This document shows, piece after piece, positions 1-8,494 of a stretch of 64,000 bases of DNA. The position numbers and the translations under genes are program-made. The stretch is taken from the NCBI RefSeq assembly GCF_015594925.2, contig NZ_CP087590.1:62001-126000 (forward strand), in the 5' to 3' direction. Origin of the DNA: Vibrio sp. VB16 (GTDB lineage: Bacteria > Pseudomonadota > Gammaproteobacteria > Enterobacterales > Vibrionaceae). Under the pieces are notes generated by a model that was not told the origin of the DNA, searched no databases, and saw only the letters and a list, made by a program, of their open reading frames with translations. The stretch's first letter is position 1; the number at the start of each line of letters is the position of its first letter.

Positions 1-3
1 TAA

Positions 4-450
4 ATGACAAAGCGTTTATGCAAGTTGAATCGCAGAGAAATATCTGAAGGGTTAGGTGAGATTTATTCTCTTGTCAGTGATGCTAAATATCTTTGTCGTT
101 CTTGTGCTCGTTCTTCTCAAGACAGTTCTCAGCTTTGTAAACCGACCGCTATTCCTCCTCAAGCTTGCTTGTCCAAAAGTACGGAAGAGAAGCAGCAATG
201 TGTCGTATTAGCGGATACTTTGCCAATCCCTGCACTCCCCATCCCTATTGATATGCTTAGCGAAGTGACAAAAAAAGAAGTCAAAAAGGCGAAAAAACAG
301 GCCAAAAAGCAGAAGAAATACGTTAAGAAAATGGCGAGTATTTTGGATAAACAGAATAAGCTATTAAGAAAACAGAAAAAAATTGAAGAACAGTTTGCAA
401 AATTTAATACTTTTCACAATGAAATGAATCTTAAGTCCGCCCTTCACTAA
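4..450 (+). CDS. hypothetical lysine-rich coiled-coil protein
   Basis: Not recognised as a member of a named family. The 148-residue product has a polar N-terminal half with a CRSC-type cysteine pair near residue 31, a proline-rich stretch (about residues 74-83), then a very lysine-rich helical segment (about 90-130) that should form a charged coiled coil. No signal peptide or membrane segment is visible. The start is only 4 bp from the window edge, so the ribosome binding site cannot be judged and an upstream start is possible. It converges on the downstream minus-strand permease. It could be a nucleic-acid-binding or scaffold protein, but nothing in the sequence proves this. Confidence 0.55.
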   Translation: MTKRLCKLNRREISEGLGEIYSLVSDAKYLCRSCARSSQDSSQLCKPTAIPPQACLSKSTEEKQQCVVLADTLPIPALPIPIDMLSEVTKKEVKKAKKQAKKQKKYVKKMASILDKQNKLLRKQKKIEEQFAKFNTFHNEMNLKSALH

Positions 451-478
451 ACCTTCTTTTTACTGATTAGATAAGACG

Positions 479-505
479 TGTCGACCTTGTTTATTAAGGC
501 CGACA
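479..505. terminator. hairpin between convergent genes
   Basis: Arms TGTCGACCTT and AAGGCCGACA pair with one A/C mismatch around a GTTTATT loop. It lies between the 3' ends of two convergent genes, so it may end both transcripts. No clear T-run follows on either strand, so intrinsic termination is uncertain. Confidence 0.35.
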
Positions 506-551
506 TCGTTTCATGTCGTTTAGGTCAATTTATATCATCTTGAAGCGATTA

Positions 552-1424
552 TTAATCATAAGAAAAAGCCACTTTTCGCTTAATGATGGTCTCGTTTATC
601 AGAAGAGAAAATAAGATGATAGCGCCACCTAGCGCGAGTCTAAGCATGTCTGCGTCACGATTCCAAATCAATATGTTTACCACCAAGCCAGCGGGCACCA
701 AAACATTATTCATGACCGCAAGCGCACCTGCGTTGACCATGCATGCGCCTTTGTTCCATAAAAAATAACCTAATCCAGAAGCGATTAAACCTAGATAGGT
801 CAGGATACCCCATTGCGTCATGGTCGTTGGCAGCCTTTCTGTGTTGCCAAATAGAGCAAAAGCGATAACAGCCACACAGACAGCCCCTAAATAAAAATAA
901 CCGAATACAGTGTGTTGGGGGAGCGTTACTTCTTCTTTTTCCATTATCACCTTATAGCCTACCTGACCAATAGCAAAGCATAGGTTTGCCCCTTGAACGA
1001 CGAAGAACCCCTGTAAAAAATTATCGTTAACTCCAGAGAATTTAATGACCACGGCACCTGCAACCGCGATGATTGCCGTAATCAGATACCAAGGTGAGAA
1101 ACGGCCTTTTAGTAAGTCATAAACCAGCGTGACATAAATGGGCGTAAAGACAGTAAAAAGCAATACTTCAGGGACAGAGAGTAGTAAGAAAGACTGATAG
1201 TAAAAACAGTACATTAGTCCTAGTTGTATACCACCTACTGTCATGAGTTTAAGGATGAGTGATTTTGGAATATTTCGAAATTTTAAAAAAGGAAGAAAAA
1301 CCAAAGCAGCCAGAACAACGCGCATCAATACAGAGAACCAAGAGTCAACTTGGCCAGCAAGATAAACGCCAATCAAACTAAATGAAAAAGCCCATAATAG
1401 GGTCACTGCAGAAAGGTACAACAT
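552..1424 (-). CDS. EamA/DMT-family permease
   Basis: Inner-membrane protein of 290 residues with about ten hydrophobic helices in two tandem five-helix EamA repeats, the usual size and layout of drug/metabolite transporter superfamily members. It starts with a short N-terminal helix (residues about 2-24) and ends in a short basic tail. DMT proteins usually export or exchange small metabolites (amino acids, nucleosides, amines); the substrate cannot be read from sequence. It lies alone on the minus strand and is convergent with the lysine-rich hypothetical gene. A second, unrelated-looking EamA permease lies at 33293-34174. Confidence 0.85.
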   Translation of the reverse strand: MLYLSAVTLLWAFSFSLIGVYLAGQVDSWFSVLMRVVLAALVFLPFLKFRNIPKSLILKLMTVGGIQLGLMYCFYYQSFLLLSVPEVLLFTVFTPIYVTLVYDLLKGRFSPWYLITAIIAVAGAVVIKFSGVNDNFLQGFFVVQGANLCFAIGQVGYKVIMEKEEVTLPQHTVFGYFYLGAVCVAVIAFALFGNTERLPTTMTQWGILTYLGLIASGLGYFLWNKGACMVNAGALAVMNNVLVPAGLVVNILIWNRDADMLRLALGGAIILFSLLINETIIKRKVAFSYD

Positions 1425-1486
1425 GTCTTATTTTACCGAATGAATGTTTGAACCTGCAGTGTACCCCAATTTAATGGCTAAATTAA

Positions 1487-1915
1487 TTAATCGTCATGTA
1501 AAGGAACAACCAACATATCAACCGGAACGCTATTTAGTAGCTGCTTAGTTGAGGATAGTATGACACTCCAAAAATCTTGGTGATGCCCGCAAATGACTAA
1601 ATCGACGTCCTTTTTATCAATCGTTTCCTTTAGTTCATACCCCAAATCGCCACTTCCGACTAAAGTATGTTTAATCGGCATTTTAGCTTGTTCTGCAAGT
1701 AATTTAAGCTGCGCTAACGATTCTTCCATGGCGTGATTTTGTGTTTCAGACAAATTTATATCAATGAGACCAGTGTATATTTCGGCATAATTCACATCAA
1801 TATGAATAAATGAGACTTCTGCGCCTAACGGTTGGGCTAATGCGACGGCTTTTTCAATCAGAATATGGCTTTCTTTGCTAAGGTCAATAGCGACCAAAAT
1901 ATGCTTATAGCTCAT
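1487..1915 (-). CDS. uspA: universal stress protein A
   Basis: Cytoplasmic UspA-family protein of 142 residues, the family's normal length. The N-terminal strand HILVAIDLS and the C-terminal GHHQDFWS...SVPVDMLVVPL match enterobacterial UspA. The ATP-binding G-x2-G-x9-G(S/T) signature of the MJ0577 subgroup is absent, so this is the non-ATP-binding UspA type, which is induced on growth arrest. It is divergent from ftnA, with uspB beyond, a stress/iron block typical of vibrios. The start is preceded on the minus strand by a purine-rich GGAGATAG. Name assignment is strong. Confidence 0.93.
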   Translation of the reverse strand: MSYKHILVAIDLSKESHILIEKAVALAQPLGAEVSFIHIDVNYAEIYTGLIDINLSETQNHAMEESLAQLKLLAEQAKMPIKHTLVGSGDLGYELKETIDKKDVDLVICGHHQDFWSVILSSTKQLLNSVPVDMLVVPLHDD

Positions 1916-2135
1916 AGTGCTATCTCCATTTAAAGGACTTACCTTTTAAGCCTAGCATCTAATTTCAAAAAAATTTGTCGTTGTGATCTCATATCCTTAT
2001 CTGTTTTATTCGCCTTACCCCGTAAGGTATTTTGCTTCATGGTATAGTTAAGGGTAACCTAAACTGATTCTGAGAAAACTTTGTTGTAATACTAAAGTTT
2101 TAAAGCGATATAAATGAACCTAAAAGGGAGTCTTC

Positions 2136-2666
2136 ATGCTATCTCAAACAATGATCGAACAATTAAATGAGCAAATTAACCTAGAATTTTTCTCATCCAA
2201 TCTATACTTACAAATGAGTGCTTGGTGTGAAGATAAAGGTTTTGAAGGTGCAGCAGTATTTCTAAGGCGTCATGCAGTAGAAGAAATGGAACATATGCAG
2301 CGCTTATTTACCTATGTTAGCGAAACGGGAGCGATGCCGATTTTAGGGACGATTGAAGCGCCTAAATATGATTTCAAAAGTCTTGGAGAGGTCTTTCGCG
2401 AAACCTATGAACATGAGCAGATGATTACAGAAAGAATCAATAAGTTGGCTCATGGTGCATTTATCGCACAAGATTACTCAACGTTTAATTTCTTACAGTG
2501 GTACGTTGCTGAACAGCATGAAGAAGAGAAACTGTTTAAAGGGATTTTGGATAAGCTAGAGCTTGTTGGCGAAGATGGTAAGGCTTTGTTCTTCATTGAT
2601 AAAGACCTAGCTGCAATGGCAAAAGAAGGTTCATCTTCCGTTATGGAAGCCGGTGCAGCGGAGTAA
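2136..2666 (+). CDS. ftnA: non-haem ferritin
   Basis: Iron-storage ferritin of 176 residues. It should assemble into the 24-subunit cage that oxidises ferrous iron and stores the ferric mineral. Ferroxidase ligands are visible: Glu17 (NLEFFSS), and Glu49/Glu50 with His53 in the EEMEHM motif, plus the later EQHEEE segment of helix D. There is a clean AAAGGGAG ribosome binding site 7 bp before the ATG. The C-terminal tail is Ser/Ala/Glu-rich. It lies between uspA (divergent) and uspB (same strand, 72 bp downstream). A ferritin here, with RyhB elsewhere in the window, fits iron-responsive control, but no Fur box was identified upstream of it. Confidence 0.95.
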   Translation: MLSQTMIEQLNEQINLEFFSSNLYLQMSAWCEDKGFEGAAVFLRRHAVEEMEHMQRLFTYVSETGAMPILGTIEAPKYDFKSLGEVFRETYEHEQMITERINKLAHGAFIAQDYSTFNFLQWYVAEQHEEEKLFKGILDKLELVGEDGKALFFIDKDLAAMAKEGSSSVMEAGAAE

Positions 2667-2738
2667 TTTGCTGCAAAAGAAAAGATAGACTAGATCATCT
2701 TTTTCTTTCGGCTTCTTAGGAGGTGTAGGGAGGAAAAG

Positions 2739-3062
2739 ATGATCAGTGGAGACACTATAATATTCACTCTTATGCTTATTGTGAGCATAAACTTAGCGCG
2801 CTATTTGACTGCATTGCGGTCGTTAATCTATGTCATGCGAGAGGCGCATCCGTTACTTTATCAACAAGTAGATGGCGGTGGTTTCTTTACAACTCATGGT
2901 AATGTAATGAAACAGGTTCGTCTTTTTCATTACCTTAAAGATAAGGAGTTCGTGAATCATCACGACCCTGTCTTTATGAGTAAGTGCACAAAAGTGAGAG
3001 AGCTGTTTATTCTATTTGTTGTTTTGATTGCGGTCACTTTGTTTGCATCGTTCTTGGTTTGA
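2739..3062 (+). CDS. uspB: universal stress protein B
   Basis: Small inner-membrane protein of 107 residues with one hydrophobic segment at each end (about 5-25 and 88-107) and a polar centre. The central block PLLYQQVDGGGFFTTHG followed by QVRL closely matches E. coli UspB. In E. coli uspB is sigma-S dependent and involved in stationary-phase ethanol resistance. A very strong Shine-Dalgarno (AGGAGG plus GGGAGG) lies just upstream. It is probably cotranscribed with ftnA or has its own promoter in the 72-bp gap, which contains an AT-rich imperfect hairpin. Confidence 0.93.
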   Translation: MISGDTIIFTLMLIVSINLARYLTALRSLIYVMREAHPLLYQQVDGGGFFTTHGNVMKQVRLFHYLKDKEFVNHHDPVFMSKCTKVRELFILFVVLIAVTLFASFLV

Positions 3063-3161
3063 TCGGTAAGAATAAGCGGGTAATCGAGGCGAAGGCTTCA
3101 CTGGTTAAACGCTTATAGGTTTGCAAGATCGCAAAGAACAGCTAAAATGTTTCTCAATTTG

Positions 3162-3195
3162 AGGATGTACGATGTCGTGCATCCTTTTTATTTTT
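3162..3195 (+). terminator. intrinsic terminator after uspB
   Basis: Arms AGGATGTACGA and TCGTGCATCCT (one T/G wobble) are followed by a T-rich tail TTTTTATTTTT. It sits between uspB and the flavoprotein gene on the same strand, so it should separate their transcription. The yhiN ribosome binding region overlaps the tail. Confidence 0.75.
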
Positions 3196-3209
3196 AAAAA
3201 GGTTAGGGC

Positions 3210-4397
3210 GTGGTAACTAAGGTAGATGTGGTCATCGTTGGAGCCGGCGCAGCCGGACTTATGTGCGCAATTGAAGCAGGAAAACGAGGGCGAAAAGTAC
3301 TGGTGCTTGACCATGCCAAAAAGCCGGGTCGTAAAATCCTCATTTCTGGTGGCGGTAAGTGTAATTTTACCAATTATGATGTGTCTTCAAATCACTTTGT
3401 ATGTAAAAACCCTCATTTTGTTAAGTCATCACTATCGCAATACACTAACTGGGATTTTATCTCCTTAGTCTCTAAACATGGCATCGAGTTTGAAGAGCGC
3501 GAACATGGGCAACTTTTTTGTGTGGATTCTGCCAAGCAGATAGTGACCATGTTGTTAGATGAGTGCAAAGAAGTCTCGGTTAATTATCGATATCAAGTGG
3601 ATACCCACTCTATCGAAAAAATAGAGAATGGCTTTTCTCTGTATGCTAATACGGAACAGATCGAGTGTGAGTCATTGGTGGTTGCAACCGGAGGGCTTTC
3701 AATGCCTAAATTGGGGGCGACGCCATTTGGTTACAAAATTGCAGAGCAGTTTGGCCTCTCCGTTATACAGACCACGGCGGGTTTAGTTCCATTTACGTTA
3801 CACAAAGAAGATAAAGAAGACCTTGCTGATCTATCGGGTATTGCTATCCCCGCAGAAATAACCACGACGGATGGAACGGCGTTTAAAGAGGCGCTTTTGT
3901 TTACACATAGAGGCTTGTCTGGTCCTGCGGTGTTGCAGGTTTCGTCCTATTGGAAAGCTGGGCAAGAAATAACGATTAACCTCATCCCTGAAACGGATGT
4001 TGAGGCGCTTTTATCTATATCTAAAGAGAAACACCCAAATCAAAGCCTAAAAAACACCCTGGCGAAGGCTCTGCCAAAACGTCTCGTCGAAACCTTAATT
4101 GAAAGAAAAGAGTTAGTAGATAAACCGTTAAAACAGATAAACGACAAAGAATTACAAAACACCGTACTGGCGTTAGAGAATTGGCAGATAAAACCAAACG
4201 GTACTGAAGGTTATAGAACAGCCGAAGTAACCCTTGGTGGTGTAGATACTGACCATATTTCATCCAAAACGATGCAAACAAAAGAGACCCAAGGTCTTTA
4301 CTTTATTGGCGAAGTGCTTGATGTGTCCGGCTGGTTGGGAGGCTATAATTTTCAATTCGCGTGGAGCAGTGGGTTTGTTGCAGGGCAGTGGGTGTAA
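3210..4397 (+). CDS. BaiN/YhiN-family NAD(P)/FAD-dependent oxidoreductase
   Basis: Flavoprotein of 395 residues of the HI0933/YhiN family. The N-terminal Rossmann fold VVIVGAGAAGLMCAIEA (residues 7-23) binds FAD. It is followed by LDHAKKPGRKILISGGGKCNFTN, diagnostic of the family, and the C-terminal FAD motif LYFIGEVLDVSGWLGGYNFQFAW. The start is GTG preceded by AAAAAGG; no ATG in a better position exists. Function of the family is poorly defined; the BaiN member reduces bile-acid intermediates, but this genomic context (next to uspB, as in E. coli where yhiN is near uspAB) points to a conserved housekeeping flavoprotein. Confidence 0.9.
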   Translation: MVTKVDVVIVGAGAAGLMCAIEAGKRGRKVLVLDHAKKPGRKILISGGGKCNFTNYDVSSNHFVCKNPHFVKSSLSQYTNWDFISLVSKHGIEFEEREHGQLFCVDSAKQIVTMLLDECKEVSVNYRYQVDTHSIEKIENGFSLYANTEQIECESLVVATGGLSMPKLGATPFGYKIAEQFGLSVIQTTAGLVPFTLHKEDKEDLADLSGIAIPAEITTTDGTAFKEALLFTHRGLSGPAVLQVSSYWKAGQEITINLIPETDVEALLSISKEKHPNQSLKNTLAKALPKRLVETLIERKELVDKPLKQINDKELQNTVLALENWQIKPNGTEGYRTAEVTLGGVDTDHISSKTMQTKETQGLYFIGEVLDVSGWLGGYNFQFAWSSGFVAGQWV

Positions 4398-4418
4398 TGC
4401 ATCGAAGGCGACCTTTTG

Positions 4419-4453
4419 ACCCGTATTGTTTATGAATGTACAAAAATACGGGT
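4419..4453. terminator. hairpin between convergent yhiN-like and lysR genes
   Basis: Nine-base-pair arms ACCCGTATT and AATACGGGT surround a 17-nt loop. It is located between two convergent genes, consistent with a bidirectional transcription stop. There is no strong T-run, so efficiency is uncertain. Confidence 0.4.
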
Positions 4454-4473
4454 AATCAACCGATAAAACTCGT

Positions 4474-5382
4474 TTATCTCCGTTGTGAATTAAGGATTTC
4501 ATCATTAACCCAATGAAGTAACTGTTTAATCGCTTTAGATAATATTTGATTTTGTCTCACGACATATCCAAGGCTGGTGGTGGGAAAATTTGGTAAGGAC
4601 GTCACCTTAGACATCAGATTTGCCTTTGTCGATATAGCAAACTCCGGAATAATGGCCACACCAAACCCAGCCTCCGCCCAATCTATTTGCGCATCAACAC
4701 TGCCTACTTCCATCACTCGATAACTAGGAAGGTTCAGTTTAGGCAAGGCTTCGTCAATTAAGTCCCGAGTACGCGTATCATGACCGAGTAATATTAGGGT
4801 AAGTTCTTCCTGTTGTTTTATATCTTGTTGCTTTGACTCTTCCTGATTCTTATCTCGCATCCAAAGCTCAAAGCCATCGCCCAGAGCACACCATTTTATC
4901 TGTTGCAGCTCAGTAAAATGCAATGGTTGGCTTTCTTTTTGAGAAATCACAAAACCAATATCCGCGACTGCATTTTTCACTAATTCCGAGGCTTGCGACG
5001 ACGTGGTATTAAATACAGTAAAGTCAATGCCTGGGAACTGAGCCTTAAACAGTTGAAATGGTTCAATTAGTAATAATCGAGAGATAATATCACTGGCAGC
5101 AATGGTTAATGTACCTCGGTTGAACTCATTAAGGGCATTAAGATCAGCTTGGCAGATCTGTAATTCTAGTAAGGTTCTTTGACTGCTCTCTAACAATCGC
5201 ATTCCAGCTTGAGTCAGGCGAAATGGGCTTCTCTCAATCAGCTTCACACAGGTAGTTTGTTCAAGTTGCTTTAGGTGCAAACTGACATTGGGCTGTGTCA
5301 TATGAAGTGCAATTGCGGCCTTACCAAAGTGTTTATACTCAGCTAATGTGACAAACGTTTTTAACCAATGGATATCCAGCAT
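4474..5382 (-). CDS. LysR-family transcriptional regulator
   Basis: LTTR of 302 residues. The N-terminal winged helix-turn-helix (residues 1-60, including HFGKAAIALHMTQPNVSLHLKQLE) is followed by a periplasmic-binding-like effector domain. An unusual Gln/Glu-rich insert (about residues 180-195, EESKQQDIKQQEE) sits inside the effector domain. It is divergent from the purA paralogue: 132 bp separate its start from the purA-like ATG, the usual LTTR arrangement for a regulator and its target. That it controls the purA paralogue is inference. The effector is unknown. Confidence 0.88.
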   Translation of the reverse strand: MLDIHWLKTFVTLAEYKHFGKAAIALHMTQPNVSLHLKQLEQTTCVKLIERSPFRLTQAGMRLLESSQRTLLELQICQADLNALNEFNRGTLTIAASDIISRLLLIEPFQLFKAQFPGIDFTVFNTTSSQASELVKNAVADIGFVISQKESQPLHFTELQQIKWCALGDGFELWMRDKNQEESKQQDIKQQEELTLILLGHDTRTRDLIDEALPKLNLPSYRVMEVGSVDAQIDWAEAGFGVAIIPEFAISTKANLMSKVTSLPNFPTTSLGYVVRQNQILSKAIKQLLHWVNDEILNSQRR

Positions 5383-5447
5383 CTTCGTTTCCCTAACCTT
5401 CGCGATCTTAATGGTAAGTTATATGGAATTCTTATCAAGATAATAAT

Positions 5448-5453
5448 TATAAT
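5448..5453 (+). promoter_or_regulatory. candidate -10 box for the purA paralogue
   Basis: A perfect TATAAT lies 62 bp before the purA-like ATG in a very AT-rich stretch. Just upstream TTATCAAGATAA is an inverted repeat of T-N11-A character that could bind the divergent LysR protein. No good -35 hexamer is present at 17 bp, which would fit activator dependence. Confidence 0.4.
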
Positions 5454-5514
5454 TTATTTCTCTTATCGTATCGACAGGAATAGCATAGTCTCTCAATCAA
5501 TTAGGAGAAATACT

Positions 5515-6774
5515 ATGCCATCTGTTGTTGTTGTTGGTGCCAATTGGGGTGATGAAGGCAAGGGCCGAATCGTCGATTTTTTAGCCTCTGATGCTTCTGC
5601 AAGCATTCGTTTTCAAGGTGGGAATAATGCGGGTCACACTGTAGTAAATGACTTCGGTACGTTTAAACTACACCAATTACCAAGTGGTATATTTAATCCT
5701 GATTGTATTGCCGTTCTTGGTCCAGGTATGGTGATAAGCCCTAGCGCTCTTAGTGAAGAAATTGCAGAAGTAAAAGCAAAAGGTGTTGATGTAAAACTTT
5801 GTATCTCTGATCGTGCAACATTATGTTTACCCCTGCATGCTCTCGAGGATACCTTAGAGGAGCAACGTTTGGGCGATGCAGCTTATGGCTCTACTCGACA
5901 AGGTATTGCGCCTGCTTACGGCGATCGCGTTATGAAAAAAGGTATTTTGGTTGGTTGGCTAAACCAACCTGAAGTATTAGAGCAGCGCATTCAATTTATG
6001 CTCGACTGGAAAATGCCCCAACTTAGAGCGCTCTATCCGGACTGTGATTTTACTCAAACCGCAGCAGAAATGACGACGTGGTTGCTAGAAGTAACCAAAG
6101 TTTGGCGTCCATTTATTTGTAATGTTACTCAGCCTCTTAAGGCGCTTCAAAAGAAAGATGCGAATCTGCTGTTTGAAGCTCAATTGGGAGCCGGTCGTGA
6201 TTTAGTTTATGGCGAATACCCTTGGACGACGTCATCTAATGTAACCGCAGCCTACGCAGGTATTGGCAGTGGTTTACCTGCCCTTCACCCTGAGCGCGTT
6301 ATTGCTGTCGCTAAATCCTTTAGCTCATCCGTGGGAACGGGCACTTTAGTCACGGCGATGGATGAACAAGACAACTTCCGCGAAAGCGCTAATGAGTACG
6401 GAGCAGTGACTGGTCGTCCACGTGATATGGGCTATTTTGATGCTGTGGCAACCCGCAACGGTGTCGAATTACAAGCTGCGACAGAAGTGGCATTAACCAA
6501 AATTGATTGCCTTTCAGGTATGAAGGATCTCAAAATATGTGTTGCTTATGCTGGTGAACATACCGAGAACCCAATATGGCCACAAACTGCGGCTTTAACA
6601 CCTGTATATGAGAATATGGCCGGATGGAGCGAAGATATTACCGGTTGTCGTACTTTTGAAAGTTTACCTCAAGCTGCGCAAGATTACGTTACTCGCATAG
6701 AGGAACTCATGGAGGTGCCTGTTAATATGGTATCAGTGGGGCCAGAGCGTGAACAAATGATTATTCGCGCTTAA
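5515..6774 (+). CDS. divergent adenylosuccinate synthetase paralogue
   Basis: PurA-family GTP-dependent IMP:aspartate ligase of 419 residues. An upstream in-frame start would overlap the lysR gene; the ATG at 5515 has TAGGAGAAA before it and begins exactly at the family N-terminus. Visible motifs: WGDEGKG (residues 11-17, catalytic Asp13), GGNNAGH with the catalytic His41, and aspartate loop VTGRPR (298-303). The loop GSTRQGIAP (125-133) differs from the GTTGRGIGP of the enterobacterial enzyme, and EAQLGAGRD replaces EGAQGTLLD. This is therefore a second, divergent PurA rather than the usual purA, which vibrios carry elsewhere. It stands alone between two LysR genes, outside any purine operon. 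Confidence 0.85.
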   Translation: MPSVVVVGANWGDEGKGRIVDFLASDASASIRFQGGNNAGHTVVNDFGTFKLHQLPSGIFNPDCIAVLGPGMVISPSALSEEIAEVKAKGVDVKLCISDRATLCLPLHALEDTLEEQRLGDAAYGSTRQGIAPAYGDRVMKKGILVGWLNQPEVLEQRIQFMLDWKMPQLRALYPDCDFTQTAAEMTTWLLEVTKVWRPFICNVTQPLKALQKKDANLLFEAQLGAGRDLVYGEYPWTTSSNVTAAYAGIGSGLPALHPERVIAVAKSFSSSVGTGTLVTAMDEQDNFRESANEYGAVTGRPRDMGYFDAVATRNGVELQAATEVALTKIDCLSGMKDLKICVAYAGEHTENPIWPQTAALTPVYENMAGWSEDITGCRTFESLPQAAQDYVTRIEELMEVPVNMVSVGPEREQMIIRA

Positions 6775-6802
6775 TCTAAGATTATATCGCGAACTAAAAA
6801 GT

Positions 6803-6834
6803 CAAAAAAGCCAAGCGTTCAGCTTGGCTTTTTA
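6803..6834. terminator. bidirectional intrinsic terminator
   Basis: A stem AAGCCAAGC / GCTTGGCTT is flanked by A-run and T-run, so it can work on both strands. It separates the convergent purA paralogue and the second lysR gene; the lysR stop codon lies inside its T-run. Confidence 0.85.
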
Positions 6835-7734
6835 TTCTCTAATGTCTACTCCGCCTAATACCAATGCACTTGTATTGTTTTTAACTTCTTGGATGAACTT
6901 GTCCCTAATAGGATTTGGTCTTTCGATGTCCCACAATAGCCCTACATCCCATTTCACATTTAACCCAGATAAAGGAATAAATCGGATTTGTGCCTGACTA
7001 ATACGTGCAGCACTTGCCGGAACAATAGCGTATCCGAGGCGGGCTGAAACCAGAGCAAGCAGGGTAAGAATATGATCGGTTTCTTGCACTAGATGTGGCT
7101 TTTGTTGTACCTCAAGAAAGTACGTGTCAATTTGTCTGTTTATTGTCGGATTTTTGCTGCGGCTTAGGCCCAGATAATTCAATTGTTGGAGCGAAGACCA
7201 TAAATTTTGTTCGTCAATAATGTCACTACAATTTACTGCAATAGCTAATTGATCAGAAAATAAAGGGAATGAAGCCAGTGGCGATTCTATAGGAAGTCTA
7301 TCAAAGCCAAGTTGTATATTACCTGACAATAATTCATCGATTTGGTTGTGTGAGGGCATATCGTTGAGCGTTACATGCACATCAGGGCACAGTTGTTTAA
7401 ACATGGCGATATACCTTGGCGCTTCATGGTAGGTGGAAATACCAAAAGCGATGTCTAAATGCCCATAAGTTCCTTCCGCGACGAAATTAGATAGCGTTTG
7501 AAACGATTCGAAATTTCTAATCATTCGCCAAGCCTCAGGTAACAATATTTGCCCGACTTGTGTTAGTTCTGCACCGTGACGACCTCGCTCGAACAGTACA
7601 ACTTTTAATTGTTTTTCCAATCTCTTTATTTTTTTTGTTAGCGCAGATTGCGTAACACAAAGGTGTTCTGATGCGACACGATAGTTTCTATCGTGGGCTA
7701 GCTGACAAAAAGCGTGAAGTTGATCTATATCCAT
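6832..7734 (-). CDS. LysR-family transcriptional regulator
   Basis: LTTR of 300 residues with the N-terminal helix-turn-helix (about 15-45, YRVASEHLCVTQSALTKKIK) and an effector-binding domain containing the FGISTYHEAP strand. It resembles short LTTRs of the CysB/CynR-like class, but the ligand is unknown. It is convergent with the purA paralogue and head-to-head with the YgjV-like gene, whose upstream region it overlaps; it may regulate either. The lysR stop lies in the shared terminator. Confidence 0.87.
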   Translation of the reverse strand: MDIDQLHAFCQLAHDRNYRVASEHLCVTQSALTKKIKRLEKQLKVVLFERGRHGAELTQVGQILLPEAWRMIRNFESFQTLSNFVAEGTYGHLDIAFGISTYHEAPRYIAMFKQLCPDVHVTLNDMPSHNQIDELLSGNIQLGFDRLPIESPLASFPLFSDQLAIAVNCSDIIDEQNLWSSLQQLNYLGLSRSKNPTINRQIDTYFLEVQQKPHLVQETDHILTLLALVSARLGYAIVPASAARISQAQIRFIPLSGLNVKWDVGLLWDIERPNPIRDKFIQEVKNNTSALVLGGVDIRE

Positions 7735-7857
7735 TCTTCTAAGGACTTAAAAGGGGAATTTTTATCATTATACGTAATGAATGATCATTTTTATACTTAT
7801 CTCGTGGACTTACCTTCTTGGTCTCACTTTTACGAAACGACGGATGGATTTCGCTAT

Positions 7858-8367
7858 ATGTTGAATGAATACAGTATCCAAGCACTCGGCTTTTTAGCAT
7901 TTGGTATTAACCTCTTCGCTGTATCAACGGTAAGCGACAATCGAATGCGAGCATTAATATGCTTATCATGTCTTACTTTTTCTGTGCATTACACTTTGAT
8001 GGGGGCATTTGTTGCAGGGTTAAATCTGTTTGTGAACTCTATTCGAGCGTTCGTGTCCTTGAAGTTTAAAGGAGTAAAATTATTTTTTATATTCCTTGTG
8101 ATTCAAATATCTATGAGTGTTTATTTCTACACAGAACCTAGGGACATACTCCCCGCCGTCGCTTCCTCGCTCAGTTGTTATGCGTTGTTTTGCGCAGAAG
8201 GTATGCGAATGAGGATTGCATTCTTGTTCTGCACCCTTTTGTGGATGATAAATGCATTTATTGTGGGTTCATATGGTGGGTTATTGAATGATATTTTTAA
8301 TGCGATGGTATTGTGCATTACTATTATTAGGTTGTACCGTAGTCGCGAATTACAGGCATCGCGATAA
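7858..8367 (+). CDS. YgjV-family inner membrane protein
   Basis: Hydrophobic protein of about 169 residues with six predicted membrane segments. The blocks EYSIQALGFLAFGINLF, NSIRAFVSLK and the C-terminal MVLCITIIRLYR match E. coli YgjV, a predicted inner-membrane protein of unknown role. The open frame continues upstream to 7714, overlapping the divergent lysR start; the ATG at 7777 is an alternative. I prefer 7858 because the family N-terminus aligns there and GGATGG lies about 10 bp upstream. It is divergently paired with the LysR gene, which may be its regulator. Confidence 0.75.
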   Translation: MLNEYSIQALGFLAFGINLFAVSTVSDNRMRALICLSCLTFSVHYTLMGAFVAGLNLFVNSIRAFVSLKFKGVKLFFIFLVIQISMSVYFYTEPRDILPAVASSLSCYALFCAEGMRMRIAFLFCTLLWMINAFIVGSYGGLLNDIFNAMVLCITIIRLYRSRELQASR

Positions 8368-8450
8368 TGTTTTTAGAGTTTGAAAAACCATCAATATCAT
8401 CAATAACAAAGTCTCCGAAAATGATATTTTAGCATTCATATTGATGAATA

Positions 8451-8472
8451 GGAGCTAGAGTTATCTAGCTCC
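8451..8472. terminator. hairpin between YgjV-like gene and dehydrogenase
   Basis: A perfect nine-base-pair stem GGAGCTAGA / TCTAGCTCC closes a GTTA loop between convergent genes. No T-run follows, so it is a weak terminator candidate. Confidence 0.4.
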
Positions 8473-8494
8473 GCATGCGTATTCACTTCAAAGG

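Noticed and set aside
583..768. Plus-strand 61-residue frame inside the DMT permease
   Set aside because: Antisense shadow of a permease helix region.
5368..5514. N-terminal extension of the purA paralogue
   Set aside because: It overlaps the divergent lysR start, is Ile-rich and unlike any PurA; the ATG at 5515 has a good Shine-Dalgarno.
5515..6774. PurZ-type 2-aminoadenylosuccinate synthetase (Z-genome enzyme)
   Set aside because: The catalytic Asp13 of WGDEGKG and the PurA aspartate loop are intact and the length is bacterial; no phage genes are nearby.
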